DNA of 38,165 bases from Oxalobacteraceae bacterium (GTDB lineage: Bacteria > Pseudomonadota > Gammaproteobacteria > Burkholderiales > Burkholderiaceae_D): contig CANGJE010000019.1 in assembly GCA_947454305.1 (NCBI GenBank), positions 1 to 38,165 on the forward strand. Reading direction: 5' to 3'. This document shows positions 8,499 through 19,248 of the stretch, piece after piece. Numbering within the stretch: the stretch's first letter is position 1; every line of letters begins with the position of its first letter. The position numbers and the translations under genes are program-made. The notes below the pieces were generated by a model. That model saw only the letters and a program-made list of their open reading frames with translations, was not told the DNA's origin and searched no databases.

Positions 8499-9095
8499 TT
8501 ACAGGCCGCCGTTTTGCTGAGCAACCATCATGTACAGCATAGGTATCGACAACATCGTGTTGAACCGCGAAGTCAGCATTGCCAAACGTGCAGCGGCTGC
8601 TTTTTCCTCAGGCTCTACAGTGACAATACCCAGAGCTTTTTTCTGGTTAGGCCAAATGATGAACCACACATTAAACGCCATCACCAGCGCAATCCACATA
8701 CCAATACCAATCGCGTGTACTGGCTGGCGCAGGCCCAATGCATCGGCCAAATAGCCATTCATCCATGCGACCAACAAACCAGTCACGACGGTAGCCAGAG
8801 CAGCGTAGCGGAACCAGAACAGTGCCGTAGGTGCAATCACTTTACCAATCGCAGGCTTTTGCTCGTCTGGGATTTTAGGCATCGATGGAATTTGTACGAA
8901 ATTGAAGTACCAAAGCAGGCCTATCCACATAATGCCCGACAGTACGTGTAACCAGCGCATGAAGAACGCGCCCCAAGCATGACCCATTTGCGGACCGGCA
9001 CCGGCCACGCTGCTAGCGATCAAGATCAGAAGGATCAAAATCACGATCCCGGCGATGATCGTTCGTCCTAAAGATTGCAGAATTGCAGCCATCAC
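8499..9095 (-). CDS. PuuD-like (DUF989) multi-pass membrane protein
   Basis: 198-residue inner-membrane protein with about five hydrophobic segments (roughly residues 10-32, 42-65, 90-112, 128-148 and 175-192). The pattern MRWLHVLSGIMWIGLLWYFNFVQIP and the later RLAMLTSRFNTMLSIPMLYMMV match the membrane domain of urate hydroxylase PuuD and its short relatives. His50 (RWLHV) and His126 (PVHAIG) are candidate haem ligands. The C-terminal cytochrome c domain of true PuuD is missing and there are no purine-catabolism genes nearby, so a urate function should not be assumed. It shares a bidirectional terminator with the persulfide dioxygenase. Confidence 0.75.
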   Translation of the reverse strand: MMAAILQSLGRTIIAGIVILILLILIASSVAGAGPQMGHAWGAFFMRWLHVLSGIMWIGLLWYFNFVQIPSMPKIPDEQKPAIGKVIAPTALFWFRYAALATVVTGLLVAWMNGYLADALGLRQPVHAIGIGMWIALVMAFNVWFIIWPNQKKALGIVTVEPEEKAAAARLAMLTSRFNTMLSIPMLYMMVAQQNGGL

Positions 9096-9225
9096 TACCT
9101 CCCAAAAATTTCACGTGTCAATTTTTATACGGGTTTCAATCCAATTGAAGCCCTTGTGAATCCGCGCGAAGTATAGCCTAAGCGGCAATTTCCCATGGAG
9201 TGGACTGAAAATCCCGCGATTCTGC

Positions 9226-10647
9226 TCAATCTTTAGCATTAACCCGCGCTGCGATGTCCACCAAGGTGCTGCCGCCGGCCAGGGTAAGTTTTACCCGTTG
9301 TGGAGGCTGTATCTCCGAGGGCTGGCGCAGTACTCGACCCGATTCGTCAGCCAAGATCGCATAACCGCGCTCTAGCGTACGCTGAGGCGCCAGCAGTTCA
9401 AGCTGATCGCTGGCGGATTTGAGTGCGTGCTGACGGCTGGTGAGTCGTGAAATGAAAGCCGTCTGAAGTTGCGCCGTTTTAGCGCTCAAGCGTGCGCGAG
9501 GCATGCGGGTATCTGGCAAGGCATGGTGTAAGCGGCTGCGCGCTTGTTCGATGCGAAAGCGTGCGCCGGTGATGGGTGTTGTGGCGCCATGACGTAATCG
9601 GCTGAGTAAGCTCGACAGTCGTAGTTTTTGATGGTCAATCGCCATGCTAGGGCTTTGTAATCGGTGAGCCATCCAGTCCAGTGTTTGCGAGTGATCGTCT
9701 AGCACTCGTCTGAATCCATCGCTCAAGTCCAGCGCATGCTGGTGCAGCTCAGCTAGCCAATCCTCCGTTGGAATGGCCGCCATTTCTGCGGCGGCGGTTG
9801 GTGTTGGCGCGCGAAGATCAGCCACAAAGTCGGCGATGGTGAAATCGGTTTCATGTCCCACACCGGAGACCACCGGAATAGTTGATGCAGCAATCGCTCG
9901 TGCAACACGCTCATCATTGAAAGACCAAAGATCTTCAAGACTGCCGCCACCACGACAAACAATCAGCACATCGCATTCGGCGCGATCAGATGCGGTATTA
10001 ATAGCAGCAGCAATTTTTTCTGCCGATCCTTCGCCTTGCACAGCCGTGGGATACAGAACGATGGATACATGCGGCGCACGGCGGCGCAGGGTGGTGATGA
10101 CGTCGCGTAAGGCCGCTGCTTGCGGACTGGTGACGATACCGATCTGACGCGGAAAAACGGGTAACTCGCGCTTACGATCAGCATCAAATAAACCTTCAGC
10201 GGTTAGCTTGGCCTTTAATTTCAAAAAGGCTTCATACAGATTACCCACACCTGCTTTACGCATTGCTTCGACATTCAGCTGAAAGTCGCCACGTGCGGCA
10301 TACAAAGTGACTACGGCGCGCACTTCAATCTTGTCACCTTCGCGTGGAGCAAAATCAACATACTGGGCTCGTCCACGAAACATCACCGCGCGCACTTGGG
10401 CCGATGCATCTTTCAGTGTGAAATACCAATGACCAGAAGCGGCGCGGGTGAAGTTTGAAATTTCGCCACTGATCCAGGTCAGTGGAAAGCTGCGCTCCAA
10501 CAAACGGCCGACGGCCTGATTGAGCTGGCTGACGGTCAGAATGTCGGAGTTGCCGCTATCGCTGGGTTGGCTTTCAGTGAACATGTATGCGGTCGCAGTG
10601 GAAAATGAATGCGTATTGTCGCTGCTCAGCGGGATTATCGCACTCAT
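9226..10647 (-). CDS. xseA: Exodeoxyribonuclease VII large subunit
   Basis: Catalytic subunit of the ATP-independent single-strand nuclease ExoVII, 473 residues. It has an N-terminal OB fold (about residues 36-125; [30 protein letters not shown]), then the catalytic domain with the signature [23 protein letters not shown] and [31 protein letters not shown], and a long helical region and C-terminal tail ([14 protein letters not shown]). The start is uncertain: an internal ATG at 10584 gives a protein closer to the usual length, but neither site has a clear ribosome site. The small subunit xseB is not in the window. The gene diverges from exbB. Confidence 0.95.
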   Translation of the reverse strand: MSAIIPLSSDNTHSFSTATAYMFTESQPSDSGNSDILTVSQLNQAVGRLLERSFPLTWISGEISNFTRAASGHWYFTLKDASAQVRAVMFRGRAQYVDFAPREGDKIEVRAVVTLYAARGDFQLNVEAMRKAGVGNLYEAFLKLKAKLTAEGLFDADRKRELPVFPRQIGIVTSPQAAALRDVITTLRRRAPHVSIVLYPTAVQGEGSAEKIAAAINTASDRAECDVLIVCRGGGSLEDLWSFNDERVARAIAASTIPVVSGVGHETDFTIADFVADLRAPTPTAAAEMAAIPTEDWLAELHQHALDLSDGFRRVLDDHSQTLDWMAHRLQSPSMAIDHQKLRLSSLLSRLRHGATTPITGARFRIEQARSRLHHALPDTRMPRARLSAKTAQLQTAFISRLTSRQHALKSASDQLELLAPQRTLERGYAILADESGRVLRQPSEIQPPQRVKLTLAGGSTLVDIAARVNAKD

Positions 10648-10935
10648 GAGCTCGTGCCTAGTTAGTGGGCGAAGTGTGAGCGGAGTGATTTTTTGTCGTT
10701 GAATCAGTGACTTTGCTAAACCCGAGCGAGCTTATTCACAGACTTGCCCACACGTTCTGTGTATAACTAGTTTAAGGCAAGCTATATAATCAATTAAGAT
10801 AAAAGAAAGTAAGTGATTGCTTTTTTCGACGTTTCGACCCAACTGTATTGGCACTGAGCGCCCGCCCTAGCTTGCTGCGGGTTAGCAATGCGGTTACAGT
10901 CGCCTCCATTCTTTTCTTTGTGCAGGAGAACGCAT
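10648..10935. other. Divergent intergenic region xseA / exbB
   Basis: 288 bp without a gene. It carries an 11-bp imperfect palindrome made of two TTATNCACA boxes (10732-10766) and an isolated TATAAT (10785-10790) with no convincing -35. From memory, other Burkholderiales have sodB in this position; nothing resembling it remains here. Confidence 0.6.
10732..10766. promoter_or_regulatory. Palindrome of two DnaA-box-like nonamers
   Basis: TTATTCACA at 10732-10740 on the plus strand and TTATACACA at 10758-10766 on the minus strand both match the DnaA-box consensus TTATNCACA. Together they form an inverted repeat TTATTCACAGA / TCTGTGTATAA with one mismatch in 11 bp and a 13-bp spacer. This could be a DnaA site or an operator for another dimeric regulator. 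The sequence alone cannot tell. Confidence 0.5.
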
Positions 10936-11541
10936 TTGTTTGCGATCATTCAAGCAGCCGGTTGGCCGATTTGGTTTTTGCTCATCGCGTCGGTCATATC
11001 CGTTACCGTGATTATTGAGCGACTGCTTTATCTGCGCGCCGCCAGAATTCTTCCACCTAACTTACTGCCTGAGGTTATTGCAGTAACTCGCTCAGGCAGT
11101 GTTGATGCGGAAGTGGTGGAGCGCTTAGAAAATAATTCGCCACTGGGTCGAGTGCTGGCCGCAGGAATGCGCAATCGTGAAGCCTCGCGCGAGGTCATGA
11201 AAGAAGCGATTGAAGAAGCAGGTCGTGCAGCTGCCCATCAGCTCGAGCGTTATTTAACGACCTTAGGAACCATCGCTACCTTAGCGCCGTTAATGGGTTT
11301 GTTCGGCACTGTGATTGGCATGATCGAATTATTTGGTGCTAGCGGTGGGGTCGGTGCTGATCCACTGCAAGTGGCCCACGGTATTTCGGTGGCGCTGTAC
11401 AACACGGGTTTTGGGTTGGCTGTGGCCATGCCATCGCTGGTTTTTCATCGGCAATTTCATGCTTTAGTCGATGGTTTTGTGATCGACATGGAGCAGCAAG
11501 CTGTGCGCTTTGTTGATACCGTCACTGGTCAGCGAGACTGA
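10936..11541 (+). CDS. exbB: MotA/TolQ/ExbB family proton channel protein
   Basis: 201-residue inner-membrane protein that with ExbD forms the proton-driven motor energising TonB- or Tol-type transport. The three-helix pattern is visible: one near the N-terminus (IIQAAGWPIWFLLIASVISVTVIIERLLYL) and a pair about 115-190, with the family segment LGTIATLAPLMGLFGTVIGMIELF and GISVALYNTGFGLAVAMPSLV. The start is a TTG at 10936, chosen because AGGAG lies 7 bases upstream and homologues begin at this point. An in-frame ATG at 10888 adds 16 unconvincing residues. exbD follows 1 base after the stop. No tonB gene is in the window. Confidence 0.9.
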   Translation: MFAIIQAAGWPIWFLLIASVISVTVIIERLLYLRAARILPPNLLPEVIAVTRSGSVDAEVVERLENNSPLGRVLAAGMRNREASREVMKEAIEEAGRAAAHQLERYLTTLGTIATLAPLMGLFGTVIGMIELFGASGGVGADPLQVAHGISVALYNTGFGLAVAMPSLVFHRQFHALVDGFVIDMEQQAVRFVDTVTGQRD

Positions 11542-11542
11542 G

Positions 11543-11962
11543 ATGAATTTTCGTAAAGGCCAGCGGCGCGCACCGCCTGAAATTAATCTGATTGCCTTCA
11601 TCGATGTGTTGTTGGTGATTTTGATTTTTCTGATGGTGAGTACGACATTCAGTAAATTCACTAGTCTTAACGTGAGTCTTCCGTCGGCTGAGGCGGATTC
11701 AACCCCATTGCCGAAATCGATTACGGTCGCAGTTGATGCGCAGGGCCATTTCGCTATTCAGCAGCAGCGCGTAGCGGCTAGCGATCCTGCATCACTGGCC
11801 ACAGTATTGCGTGAGGCAGCCCACGGGAATGCTGAGATTACGGTTGAGATTCATGCTGATGCGATGGCCAGTCATCAGTCAGTAGTGCAGCTGATGGAAG
11901 CAGCGCGCATTGCGGGATTACCTAAATTGGTATTCGCTGCTCAGTCGGGCGCGTCGCGCTAG
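11543..11962 (+). CDS. exbD: ExbD/TolR family biopolymer transport protein
   Basis: 139 residues: a short cytoplasmic start (MNFRKGQRRAPPEINL), one membrane helix (about 16-38, IAFIDVLLVILIFLMVSTTF) and a periplasmic domain. Asp20 in the helix (FIDVLLV) is the conserved proton-path residue. The start overlaps the exbB termination region and avoids a longer in-frame ATG inside exbB. Downstream is lpxK, so the motor genes travel with lipid A and Kdo synthesis genes, as often in Burkholderiales. Confidence 0.92.
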   Translation: MNFRKGQRRAPPEINLIAFIDVLLVILIFLMVSTTFSKFTSLNVSLPSAEADSTPLPKSITVAVDAQGHFAIQQQRVAASDPASLATVLREAAHGNAEITVEIHADAMASHQSVVQLMEAARIAGLPKLVFAAQSGASR

Positions 11963-12010
11963 CTAATCGCCTTATGCTCATCTATTTTTTTCAGCCTACT
12001 CGGGCACAGC

Positions 12011-13030
12011 ATGACGCAGCGATCATCGATTGAAATTTTCCTAACGCGCACCTGGCTGAGTCGCGGTCTTGTGGCGTGGTTGCTGTGGCCGATTTCTTTG
12101 TTATTTGGATTACTTACTGCGACGCGTCGCTGGTTGTTTACGGTGGGCGTGTTGCAGCAAATGCGATTACCTGTTCCGGTGATCGTGGTCGGTAATATTT
12201 ATGTCGGTGGTACCGGCAAAACTCCGTTAGTGATTTGGTTAAGCCGGCGCTTACGTGATCAAGGATTTGTACCCGGTGTGATTTCGCGAGGTTATGGTGG
12301 TGATGCCAACCGGGTAGTGGAAATCAATGCGCAGATGTCGCCGGATGATATTGGTGATGAACCCTTGCTCATCGTACAAAGGGCGGCAGTGCCGTTGGTC
12401 GTGGGGCGCAACAGAGTTAGCGCAGCGCGCGCTTTACTGAATGCACATCCGGAAGTGAATGTCATTATTTCTGACGATGGCCTGCAACATTACGCGCTAG
12501 GTCGCGATATCGAAATTCTTTTATTTGATGAACGCGGCATCAGTAATGGATGGTTGTTACCTGCAGGTCCATTGCGCGAACCGGCAGCGCGGCGATTTGA
12601 TTTTCGCGTGTTGAATGGATTAGCATCTGTGGGTGAAAATTCATTTTCTATGCAGCTAGTCGGTCAGCACGCTGAGCAATTAATTAACCGAGCGAATACC
12701 AAACCACTCAAAGAACTCCCTGAAAATTTATCGGTTGCTGCTGCAGCAGGTATTGGACATCCCGAACGTTTCTTTACGATGCTCAAACAGCTAGGCGTGA
12801 ATGTGCAAGAACACATCGCTTTACCCGATCATTTTGATTACGTTAGCAATCCGTTTGAGTCGTTAAAGGTGGACATGATTCTGATCACTGAAAAGGATGC
12901 AGTAAAATGCAGCAAGCGAAATGGCTTGGCTGATGATCCCAGACTCTGGGTAGTGCCTGTTGAAGCGGCCATTGCTGGTCCGTTTTCTGAACACCTTGTG
13001 GAGAAACTGCGTGGATACTCGACTGCTTGA
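12011..13030 (+). CDS. lpxK: Tetraacyldisaccharide 4'-kinase
   Basis: 339-residue inner-membrane-associated kinase that phosphorylates the 4' position of the lipid A disaccharide to give lipid IVA. It starts with a membrane-anchoring hydrophobic stretch (about residues 17-45) followed by the LpxK Walker A region [19 protein letters not shown] and the family segments [19 protein letters not shown] and [21 protein letters not shown]. Length is normal. The 3' end overlaps the Trm112-like gene by 20 bases, showing translational coupling. Confidence 0.96.
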   Translation: MTQRSSIEIFLTRTWLSRGLVAWLLWPISLLFGLLTATRRWLFTVGVLQQMRLPVPVIVVGNIYVGGTGKTPLVIWLSRRLRDQGFVPGVISRGYGGDANRVVEINAQMSPDDIGDEPLLIVQRAAVPLVVGRNRVSAARALLNAHPEVNVIISDDGLQHYALGRDIEILLFDERGISNGWLLPAGPLREPAARRFDFRVLNGLASVGENSFSMQLVGQHAEQLINRANTKPLKELPENLSVAAAAGIGHPERFFTMLKQLGVNVQEHIALPDHFDYVSNPFESLKVDMILITEKDAVKCSKRNGLADDPRLWVVPVEAAIAGPFSEHLVEKLRGYSTA

Positions 13031-13208
13031 TATTCTTGTCTGCCCTCTGTGCAAAGGGCCGTTGAAGTTCGACAAGCAAGCACAAGAACTCATCTGCAAT
13101 CCCGATCATCTGGCGTTTCCCATACGCGATGGCATTCCAATTATGTGGGCAGAACAAGCGCGCGATATGAATGCAGCTAGCCCGCAGCAGAGCGATTCAG
13201 TTAAATAG
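13011..13208 (+). CDS. Trm112/YcaR-family small protein
   Basis: 65-residue protein beginning at GTG 13011 ([18 protein letters not shown]), overlapping the end of lpxK. The family pattern is clear: CPLC, a third cysteine in [20 protein letters not shown], and an acidic/polar tail. The fourth zinc-site cysteine is replaced, as commonly seen in bacterial YcaR. In eukaryotes and archaea Trm112 is a methyltransferase partner; in bacteria the role is not established. Its position between lpxK and kdsB is highly conserved. An upstream ATG at 12960 in the same frame lies deep inside lpxK and is not used here. Confidence 0.9.
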   Translation: MDTRLLDILVCPLCKGPLKFDKQAQELICNPDHLAFPIRDGIPIMWAEQARDMNAASPQQSDSVK

Positions 13209-13234
13209 CTTTTGCATTTCTGACGCCATTTTTC

Positions 13235-13990
13235 ATGAGTTTCACTATCATTATTCCGGCCCGCATGGCATCAACACGCTTGCCGGATAAACCGCTTGCT
13301 GATCTAGGCGGCAAACCCATGATCGTACGTGTGGCTGAGCGCGCAGCGATGTCGCGTGCGTCGCGTATTGTGGTGGCCACCGATCACGCGGATATTTTTG
13401 CAGCTTGCAAGGCTCATGACATAGCCGTTCACATGACGCACGCCGATCATCCATCGGGCACCGATAGAATTGCCGAAGTCGCTACTGCGCTGGCGTTAGC
13501 AGATGATCAGGTGATTGTGAATGTACAAGGTGATGAGCCCTTAATTGATCCTGAATTAATCAATGAGTGTGCTTCGTTGATAACTGAACAGGTTCCGATG
13601 GCAACTGCGGCTCATCCGATTGATCAGGTCGCTGATTTATTTAATCCGAATGTCGTGAAAGTTGTGCTCGATAGCTCTGAACATGCTTTGCTGTTTTCTC
13701 GTGCACCTATTCCCTGGCATCGCGATGCTTTTGCGGTTAGCGATCTAAAAGATCTACCAGCAGGTTATGAGCCTCTCAGACATATCGGTTTATATGCGTA
13801 TCGACGCGATTTTCTCGGTCGCTATTCATCATTGCCTAAGTCACCACTAGAAGATATCGAGGCACTCGAACAATTGCGAGTGCTCTGGAATGGTTTTCAT
13901 ATTGCAGTGCGACGAACATCGCATGTTCCACAAGCAGGCGTTGATACACCTGAAGATCTTGAGCGAGTGCGCCGATATTTTGCCGTTTGA
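13235..13990 (+). CDS. kdsB: 3-deoxy-manno-octulosonate cytidylyltransferase
   Basis: 251 residues, cytoplasmic enzyme that makes CMP-Kdo for lipopolysaccharide inner core. Nucleotidyltransferase motifs: IIPARMASTRLPDKPLADLGGKPMIVRV at the N-terminus, VVATDHADI, HPSGTDRIAEV and VNVQGDEPLIDPELI, then PLRHIGLYAYRRDFL and EDIEALEQLRVL. Normal family length and intact. It lies 26 bases after the Trm112-like gene, continuing the lpxK transcript. Confidence 0.97.
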   Translation: MSFTIIIPARMASTRLPDKPLADLGGKPMIVRVAERAAMSRASRIVVATDHADIFAACKAHDIAVHMTHADHPSGTDRIAEVATALALADDQVIVNVQGDEPLIDPELINECASLITEQVPMATAAHPIDQVADLFNPNVVKVVLDSSEHALLFSRAPIPWHRDAFAVSDLKDLPAGYEPLRHIGLYAYRRDFLGRYSSLPKSPLEDIEALEQLRVLWNGFHIAVRRTSHVPQAGVDTPEDLERVRRYFAV

Positions 13991-14085
13991 GCAATACTCT
14001 GGCGGGGGCAAACCTCCGTTAGCGGCAGATTCTGTGGTAACTTTCGTGCGGACTATTCGGGAGACACACCGGTTGCTGGTAGTAG

Positions 14086-14784
<699 letters not shown>

Positions 14785-14798
14785 GAAAGATGTTAATG

Positions 14799-14823
14799 AA
14801 AGCGGACTTCGGTCCGCTTTTTT
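14799..14823 (+). terminator. Intrinsic terminator after adk
   Basis: A 9-bp perfect stem AAAGCGGAC / GTCCGCTTT closed by the stable TTCG tetraloop, followed by a T run. Confidence 0.9.
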
Positions 14824-14968
14824 CATGAGCGAAAGATCTTCTTAGTTGGTGAGTGTTCGGTTGAGGTTTGTACGTTGTAATTAGCAGTTGTAGTTGATCG
14901 CAGTACTGACCGATACAGGTCGGGCTGCAAATGAAGTTAATTTTGTTGCGAACAATTGGAGGAGAGAT

Positions 14969-17032
14969 ATGGCATCACAAGGACTGTGGTTTGCTGTGAT
15001 ATGCGGCCTCATCGCCGTTATCTACGGTTTAGTTTCACGTAGCTGGATTCTGAGTCAGGACGCTGGTAATGAGCGCATGCAGGAAATCGCTGCAGCGATT
15101 CAAGCAGGTGCTGCGGCTTATCTTGCGCGTCAATACCGAACGATTGCCATCGTTGGTGTCGTGCTGGCGGTTCTGATAGGCGTTTTTCTTGACCTTAAAA
15201 CGGCGCTGGGTTTTGTCGTTGGTGCGGTGTTGTCAGGTGCCTGCGGGTTCATTGGTATGAACGTCTCGGTACGCGCCAATGTGCGTACGGCTCAGGCGGC
15301 GACTCATGGCATCGGTCCAGCACTGGACGTGGCCTTCCGTGGTGGTGCTATTACCGGCATGTTGGTGGTGGGTCTGGGTCTGTTGGGTGTCTCGCTGTTC
15401 TACTATTTCATCGGTGGTTTAGAGCATCCTGATTCAGCAACACTCAAGCCTTTGCTGGGACTAGCATTTGGCTCATCGCTGATTTCTATCTTCGCTCGTC
15501 TCGGCGGCGGCATCTTCACCAAGGGTGCAGACGTCGGTGCTGATTTGGTCGGTAAGGTGGAAGCGGGGATTCCTGAAGATGATCCACGCAATCCAGCGGT
15601 TATTGCCGATAACGTGGGTGACAACGTTGGCGATTGCGCAGGTATGGCTGCCGATTTGTTCGAGACCTACGCTGTGACATTGATCGCGACGATGGCATTG
15701 GGTGCGTTGATGGTGGCATCTGCTCCGGGTGCTGCGGTGATTTATCCGTTGATCCTTGGCGGTGTATCGATCATTGCTTCGATCATCGGTGTGATGTTTG
15801 TTAAAGCAAGCCCTGACATGAAAAACGTGATGCCTGCGTTGTATCGCGGATTGATTGTTGCTGGCGTGCTGTCGCTGATCGCATTCTATTTCGTCACGAC
15901 GATGGTATTCCCTGAGCCAATCACGATGGTGGGTGATCGTGTGGTGACTGCGATGCAATTGTTTGGATCATGCGCAGTGGGCTTGGTGTTGACTGCAGCG
16001 ATGGTGTGGGTAACTGAGTACTACACAGGTACCGATTTCGCACCGGTTAAACACATCGCTCAAGCATCGACTACGGGTCATGCGACAAACATTATTGCGG
16101 GTATCGGCATCTCGATGAAATCGACGGCGTGGCCTGTGCTGTTTGTTTGCGCAGGTATTCTTGCATCGTATTCATTAGCGGGTTTGTTCGGTATTGCAGT
16201 CGCGGCAACGTCGATGTTGTCGATGGCTGGCATTATCGTTGCACTCGACGCTTATGGCCCAATTACTGACAATGCCGGTGGTATTGCAGAAATGGCTGAA
16301 TTGCCAGATAGCGTTCGTGACATTACCGATCCTTTAGATGCGGTTGGTAATACGACTAAGGCTGTGACCAAAGGGTATGCGATTGGTTCTGCAGGTTTGG
16401 CAGCGTTGGTTCTGTTTGCTGACTACACCCATGCATTGCATGCTCGCGGTATTGAAGTCGCTTTTGATCTCTCCGATCCTATGGTGATCGTGGGCTTGTT
16501 CATCGGTGGTTTGATTCCTTATCTGTTTGGCGCAATGGCGATGGAAGCCGTAGGTCGTGCAGCGGGCTCGGTGGTCGAAGAAGTGCGTCGACAGTTCCGT
16601 GAAATCCCCGGCATCATGGAAGGTACTGGCAAGCCTGAATACGGCAAAGCAGTGGATATGTTGACCGCATCAGCTATCCAAGAAATGATGATTCCTTCAT
16701 TACTGCCTGTTGTCGTGCCTATCGTGGTTGGTTTGATTCTCGGACCGAAGGCATTGGGTGGTTTGTTGATGGGTACCATTGTGACGGGTTTGTTTGTCGC
16801 TATTTCTATGTGTACCGGTGGCGGTGCTTGGGACAACGCTAAGAAATATATCGAAGACGGTCATCACGGCGGCAAAGGTAGCGAGGCGCATAAAGCGGCT
16901 GTTACTGGCGACACCGTTGGCGATCCCTACAAAGATACAGCGGGTCCTGCAGTGAATCCATTGATTAAGATTATCAACATTGTGGCGCTGCTGATCGTGC
17001 CGCTGTTGGCAGCCAAAGGTATTTTTGGTTAA
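14969..17032 (+). CDS. hppA: Membrane-bound proton-translocating pyrophosphatase
   Basis: 687-residue integral membrane enzyme with about 16 hydrophobic helices, coupling pyrophosphate hydrolysis to ion export. Catalytic segments are intact: [54 protein letters not shown] near residues 170-225, [17 protein letters not shown] in the middle and [22 protein letters not shown] near the end. [10 protein letters not shown] has Lys and Thr at the two sites that mark the K+-independent subfamily, so H+ pumping is expected. The ATG at 14969 is preceded by GGAGGAGA; an earlier in-frame ATG at 14894 lacks such a site. It stands as a single transcription unit between two terminators. Confidence 0.96.
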   Translation: MASQGLWFAVICGLIAVIYGLVSRSWILSQDAGNERMQEIAAAIQAGAAAYLARQYRTIAIVGVVLAVLIGVFLDLKTALGFVVGAVLSGACGFIGMNVSVRANVRTAQAATHGIGPALDVAFRGGAITGMLVVGLGLLGVSLFYYFIGGLEHPDSATLKPLLGLAFGSSLISIFARLGGGIFTKGADVGADLVGKVEAGIPEDDPRNPAVIADNVGDNVGDCAGMAADLFETYAVTLIATMALGALMVASAPGAAVIYPLILGGVSIIASIIGVMFVKASPDMKNVMPALYRGLIVAGVLSLIAFYFVTTMVFPEPITMVGDRVVTAMQLFGSCAVGLVLTAAMVWVTEYYTGTDFAPVKHIAQASTTGHATNIIAGIGISMKSTAWPVLFVCAGILASYSLAGLFGIAVAATSMLSMAGIIVALDAYGPITDNAGGIAEMAELPDSVRDITDPLDAVGNTTKAVTKGYAIGSAGLAALVLFADYTHALHARGIEVAFDLSDPMVIVGLFIGGLIPYLFGAMAMEAVGRAAGSVVEEVRRQFREIPGIMEGTGKPEYGKAVDMLTASAIQEMMIPSLLPVVVPIVVGLILGPKALGGLLMGTIVTGLFVAISMCTGGGAWDNAKKYIEDGHHGGKGSEAHKAAVTGDTVGDPYKDTAGPAVNPLIKIINIVALLIVPLLAAKGIFG

Positions 17033-17052
17033 TGAGGTGATTGTTTTAGATT

Positions 17053-17084
17053 GAAAAAGGCAGCTTAGGCTGCCTTTTTCTTTT
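17053..17084 (+). terminator. Intrinsic terminator after hppA
   Basis: Stem AAAAAGGCAGC / GCTGCCTTTTT (17054-17064 and 17069-17079) with loop TTAG, followed by further T residues. Confidence 0.9.
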
Positions 17085-17167
17085 GGCGGTTATCATTACG
17101 GCTTGGCAGCGCACTTGGCGCGATGCGAGTTAGTGCCTATAGAATTATTTATCGATCTGGAGAGAGC

Positions 17168-17926
17168 ATGGAAATCAAGAATAATGTCTTCATCATTACC
17201 GGCGGAGCATCTGGCTTAGGTGCTGCTAGCGCACGCATGATTGTTGATAACGGTGGCAAGGTCGTACTCGCCGATGTGCAAGTTGAGGCTGGCGAAAAAC
17301 TCGCTGCTGAACTCAAAGGTAAATTTGTGAAGTGCGATGTGACCTCCGAAGCGGATGGTCTGGCGGTAGTAGCGGCTGCTGAATCGATGGGTACATTAGT
17401 TGGTTTGATTAACTGCGCGGGCGTGGCTCCAGCTGTCAAGACCGTGGGTAAAGATGGTGCGCATCCCTTAGATGTTTTTCAGCGCGTAGTGAACATCAAT
17501 TTGATTGGTACGTTCAACATGGCACGTCTAGCAGCAGTGGCAATGAGTAATCATGAGCCGAATGCTGGCGGAGAGCGCGGCGTGATCATCAATACGGCAT
17601 CAGTCGCGGCGTATGACGGTCAGATCGGGCAAGCAGCGTATGGTGCCTCTAAGGCAGCGGTGGTTGGACTCACATTACCGATGGCGCGTGACTTATCGCG
17701 TAACGGTATTCGTGTGATGACGATTGCTCCGGGTATTTTCGAAACACCGATGTTGTTAGGCATGCCTCAAGAAGTGCAAGATGCCTTGGGTCGCATGGTC
17801 CCGTTTCCTCCTAGGCTTGGTAAGCCGCATGAATATGCGCATTTAGCGAAAACCATTATCGAGAACACCATGATGAATGGTGAAACTATCCGTCTCGATG
17901 GTGCTATTCGTATGCAGCCCAAATAA
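17168..17926 (+). CDS. Short-chain dehydrogenase, 3-hydroxyacyl-CoA dehydrogenase (HSD10-like)
   Basis: 252-residue NAD-dependent oxidoreductase. The cofactor motif is TGGASGLG (about residues 10-17), with the acidic cofactor selector in VVLADVQ favouring NAD. The active site shows a serine in [13 protein letters not shown] and YGASK. The closing stretch [34 protein letters not shown] matches the type II 3-hydroxyacyl-CoA/2-methyl-3-hydroxybutyryl-CoA dehydrogenase group. The start at 17168 has GGAGAGA just upstream; a longer frame from 17123 does not look coding. Fatty acid or isoleucine breakdown is likely, but exact substrate is not determinable. It is monocistronic between two terminators. 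Confidence 0.88.
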   Translation: MEIKNNVFIITGGASGLGAASARMIVDNGGKVVLADVQVEAGEKLAAELKGKFVKCDVTSEADGLAVVAAAESMGTLVGLINCAGVAPAVKTVGKDGAHPLDVFQRVVNINLIGTFNMARLAAVAMSNHEPNAGGERGVIINTASVAAYDGQIGQAAYGASKAAVVGLTLPMARDLSRNGIRVMTIAPGIFETPMLLGMPQEVQDALGRMVPFPPRLGKPHEYAHLAKTIIENTMMNGETIRLDGAIRMQPK

Positions 17927-17947
17927 TTACATTCACGGGCAATGAAG

Positions 17948-17982
17948 GCGTGTAGGAAGTTAACTTCCTACACGCTTTTTTT
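17948..17982 (+). terminator. Intrinsic terminator after the SDR gene
   Basis: A perfect 28-nt palindrome, 14-bp arms at 17948-17961 and 17962-17975 centred on GTTAAC, followed by TTTTTTT. Confidence 0.9.
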
Positions 17983-18072
17983 ATGATGGTCGCAGTGTGG
18001 TGCAGTGTGGCGTCGTTACGATAGTAGAGCGGAGGGCTTTTAGTCGCGATCAGGTGCTGTTACTCTGCAGCT

Positions 18073-19248
18073 ATGTCTGAACCACAAAAAACAGCTTTGT
18101 TCTTGGCGGGTGGTGGCGCGCGCGCTGCTTACCAGGTAGGTGTTTTGCAAGCTATTTTTTCGTTACTCAGCGAAACGGGTTGGCCGGCTGAGCGTAATCC
18201 CTTTGCCATTGTGTGTGGAACTTCCGCTGGCGCGATCAATGCGACAGCCTTTGCTAGTCGTGCTGACAATTTCGAAGAGAGTGTCACGCATTTAGTAAAT
18301 GTCTGGCGCAATCTGAATGTTGAACAAGTTTATCGTGCCGACTCAATAGGCGTGATTCGATCAGGGGCGCGTTGGCTTTCTTTACTTTCGTTTGGATGGT
18401 TGCTGCGCAAGTGGCATTCTCAACCGCCGAATTCACTACTGGATAATTCCCCGCTGGCGGATTTGCTAAACAAAATGATCGATTTGCCGCGTTTGGATGC
18501 GGCACTAGAGCAGGGTGCTATCGATGCGTTGGCAGTGTCTGCTTCGTCGTATACCGCAGGCCGGCATGTCATTTTTTATCAGTCGGCAGCTGAGATTTCT
18601 CCATGGCAGCGGGCGCAGCGTATGTCGGTTCAGCAGCAAATCACTATTGATCATCTGCTGGCTTCCTCAGCTATTCCTCTTATTTTTCCTGCGGTACCTT
18701 TGTACTGCAATGATCGCTGTGAGTACTTTGGTGATGGCTCTATGCGCGACGTGGCACCTATTTCGCCGGCTATTCATCTGGGTGCAAACAAGGTACTGGT
18801 CATTGGTGCGGGTAACGTCGGTGTGAAGCGGGAGTTCAGTCAGTTTTCCGGCTATCCCAGTCTTGCACAAATCGCTGGTCATGCCATGTCCAGTATTTTT
18901 TTGGATGGACTGTCATCGGATATCGAGAGGCTCACTCGAATTAATGGCACGCTTGCGTTGTTAACCCCTGAACAGCGAGCGCTGACTCCTTTGCATCCTG
19001 TTGAAATGCTGGCCATTACACCGTCTCAGCCCTTAGATTTGATCGCTAGCCGTCATGTGGGTAGTTTGCCGCTGCCGATACGCACGCTGCTCTCAGCGAT
19101 CGGTGCGACCGAGCAGCGCGGCTCTGCGCTTGCTTCGTATTTGTTGTTTGAGGCTAGCTATACCCGTTCACTGATTGAATTGGGTCAAATTGATGTCTTA
19201 AAAAGGAAAAACGAAGTGTTGCAATTTTTTAAACCTTCGGAGCATTAA
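18073..19248 (+). CDS. Patatin-like phospholipase family protein
   Basis: 391-residue serine acyl-hydrolase. The oxyanion loop GGGARAAYQVGVL (about residues 13-25), the nucleophile elbow GTSAG (about 50-54) and the Asp of the dyad in YFGDGSMRD (about 217) are all present, so it is probably active on lipid esters. There is no signal peptide. The C-terminal half (LNG...YTRSLIELGQIDVLKRK) matches the long proteobacterial patatin group of unknown physiological role. It follows the SDR terminator and begins its own unit. Confidence 0.88.
   Translation: MSEPQKTALFLAGGGARAAYQVGVLQAIFSLLSETGWPAERNPFAIVCGTSAGAINATAFASRADNFEESVTHLVNVWRNLNVEQVYRADSIGVIRSGARWLSLLSFGWLLRKWHSQPPNSLLDNSPLADLLNKMIDLPRLDAALEQGAIDALAVSASSYTAGRHVIFYQSAAEISPWQRAQRMSVQQQITIDHLLASSAIPLIFPAVPLYCNDRCEYFGDGSMRDVAPISPAIHLGANKVLVIGAGNVGVKREFSQFSGYPSLAQIAGHAMSSIFLDGLSSDIERLTRINGTLALLTPEQRALTPLHPVEMLAITPSQPLDLIASRHVGSLPLPIRTLLSAIGATEQRGSALASYLLFEASYTRSLIELGQIDVLKRKNEVLQFFKPSEH

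Noticed and set aside
8514..8951. Plus-strand frames of 74-145 codons
   Set aside because: Antisense to the PuuD-like gene, which has a clear membrane-protein pattern; these frames show no ribosome site or family similarity.
15473..15958. 161-codon minus-strand open frame
   Set aside because: Antisense to hppA; His/Arg-rich translation with no fold, a by-product of codon bias in the real gene.
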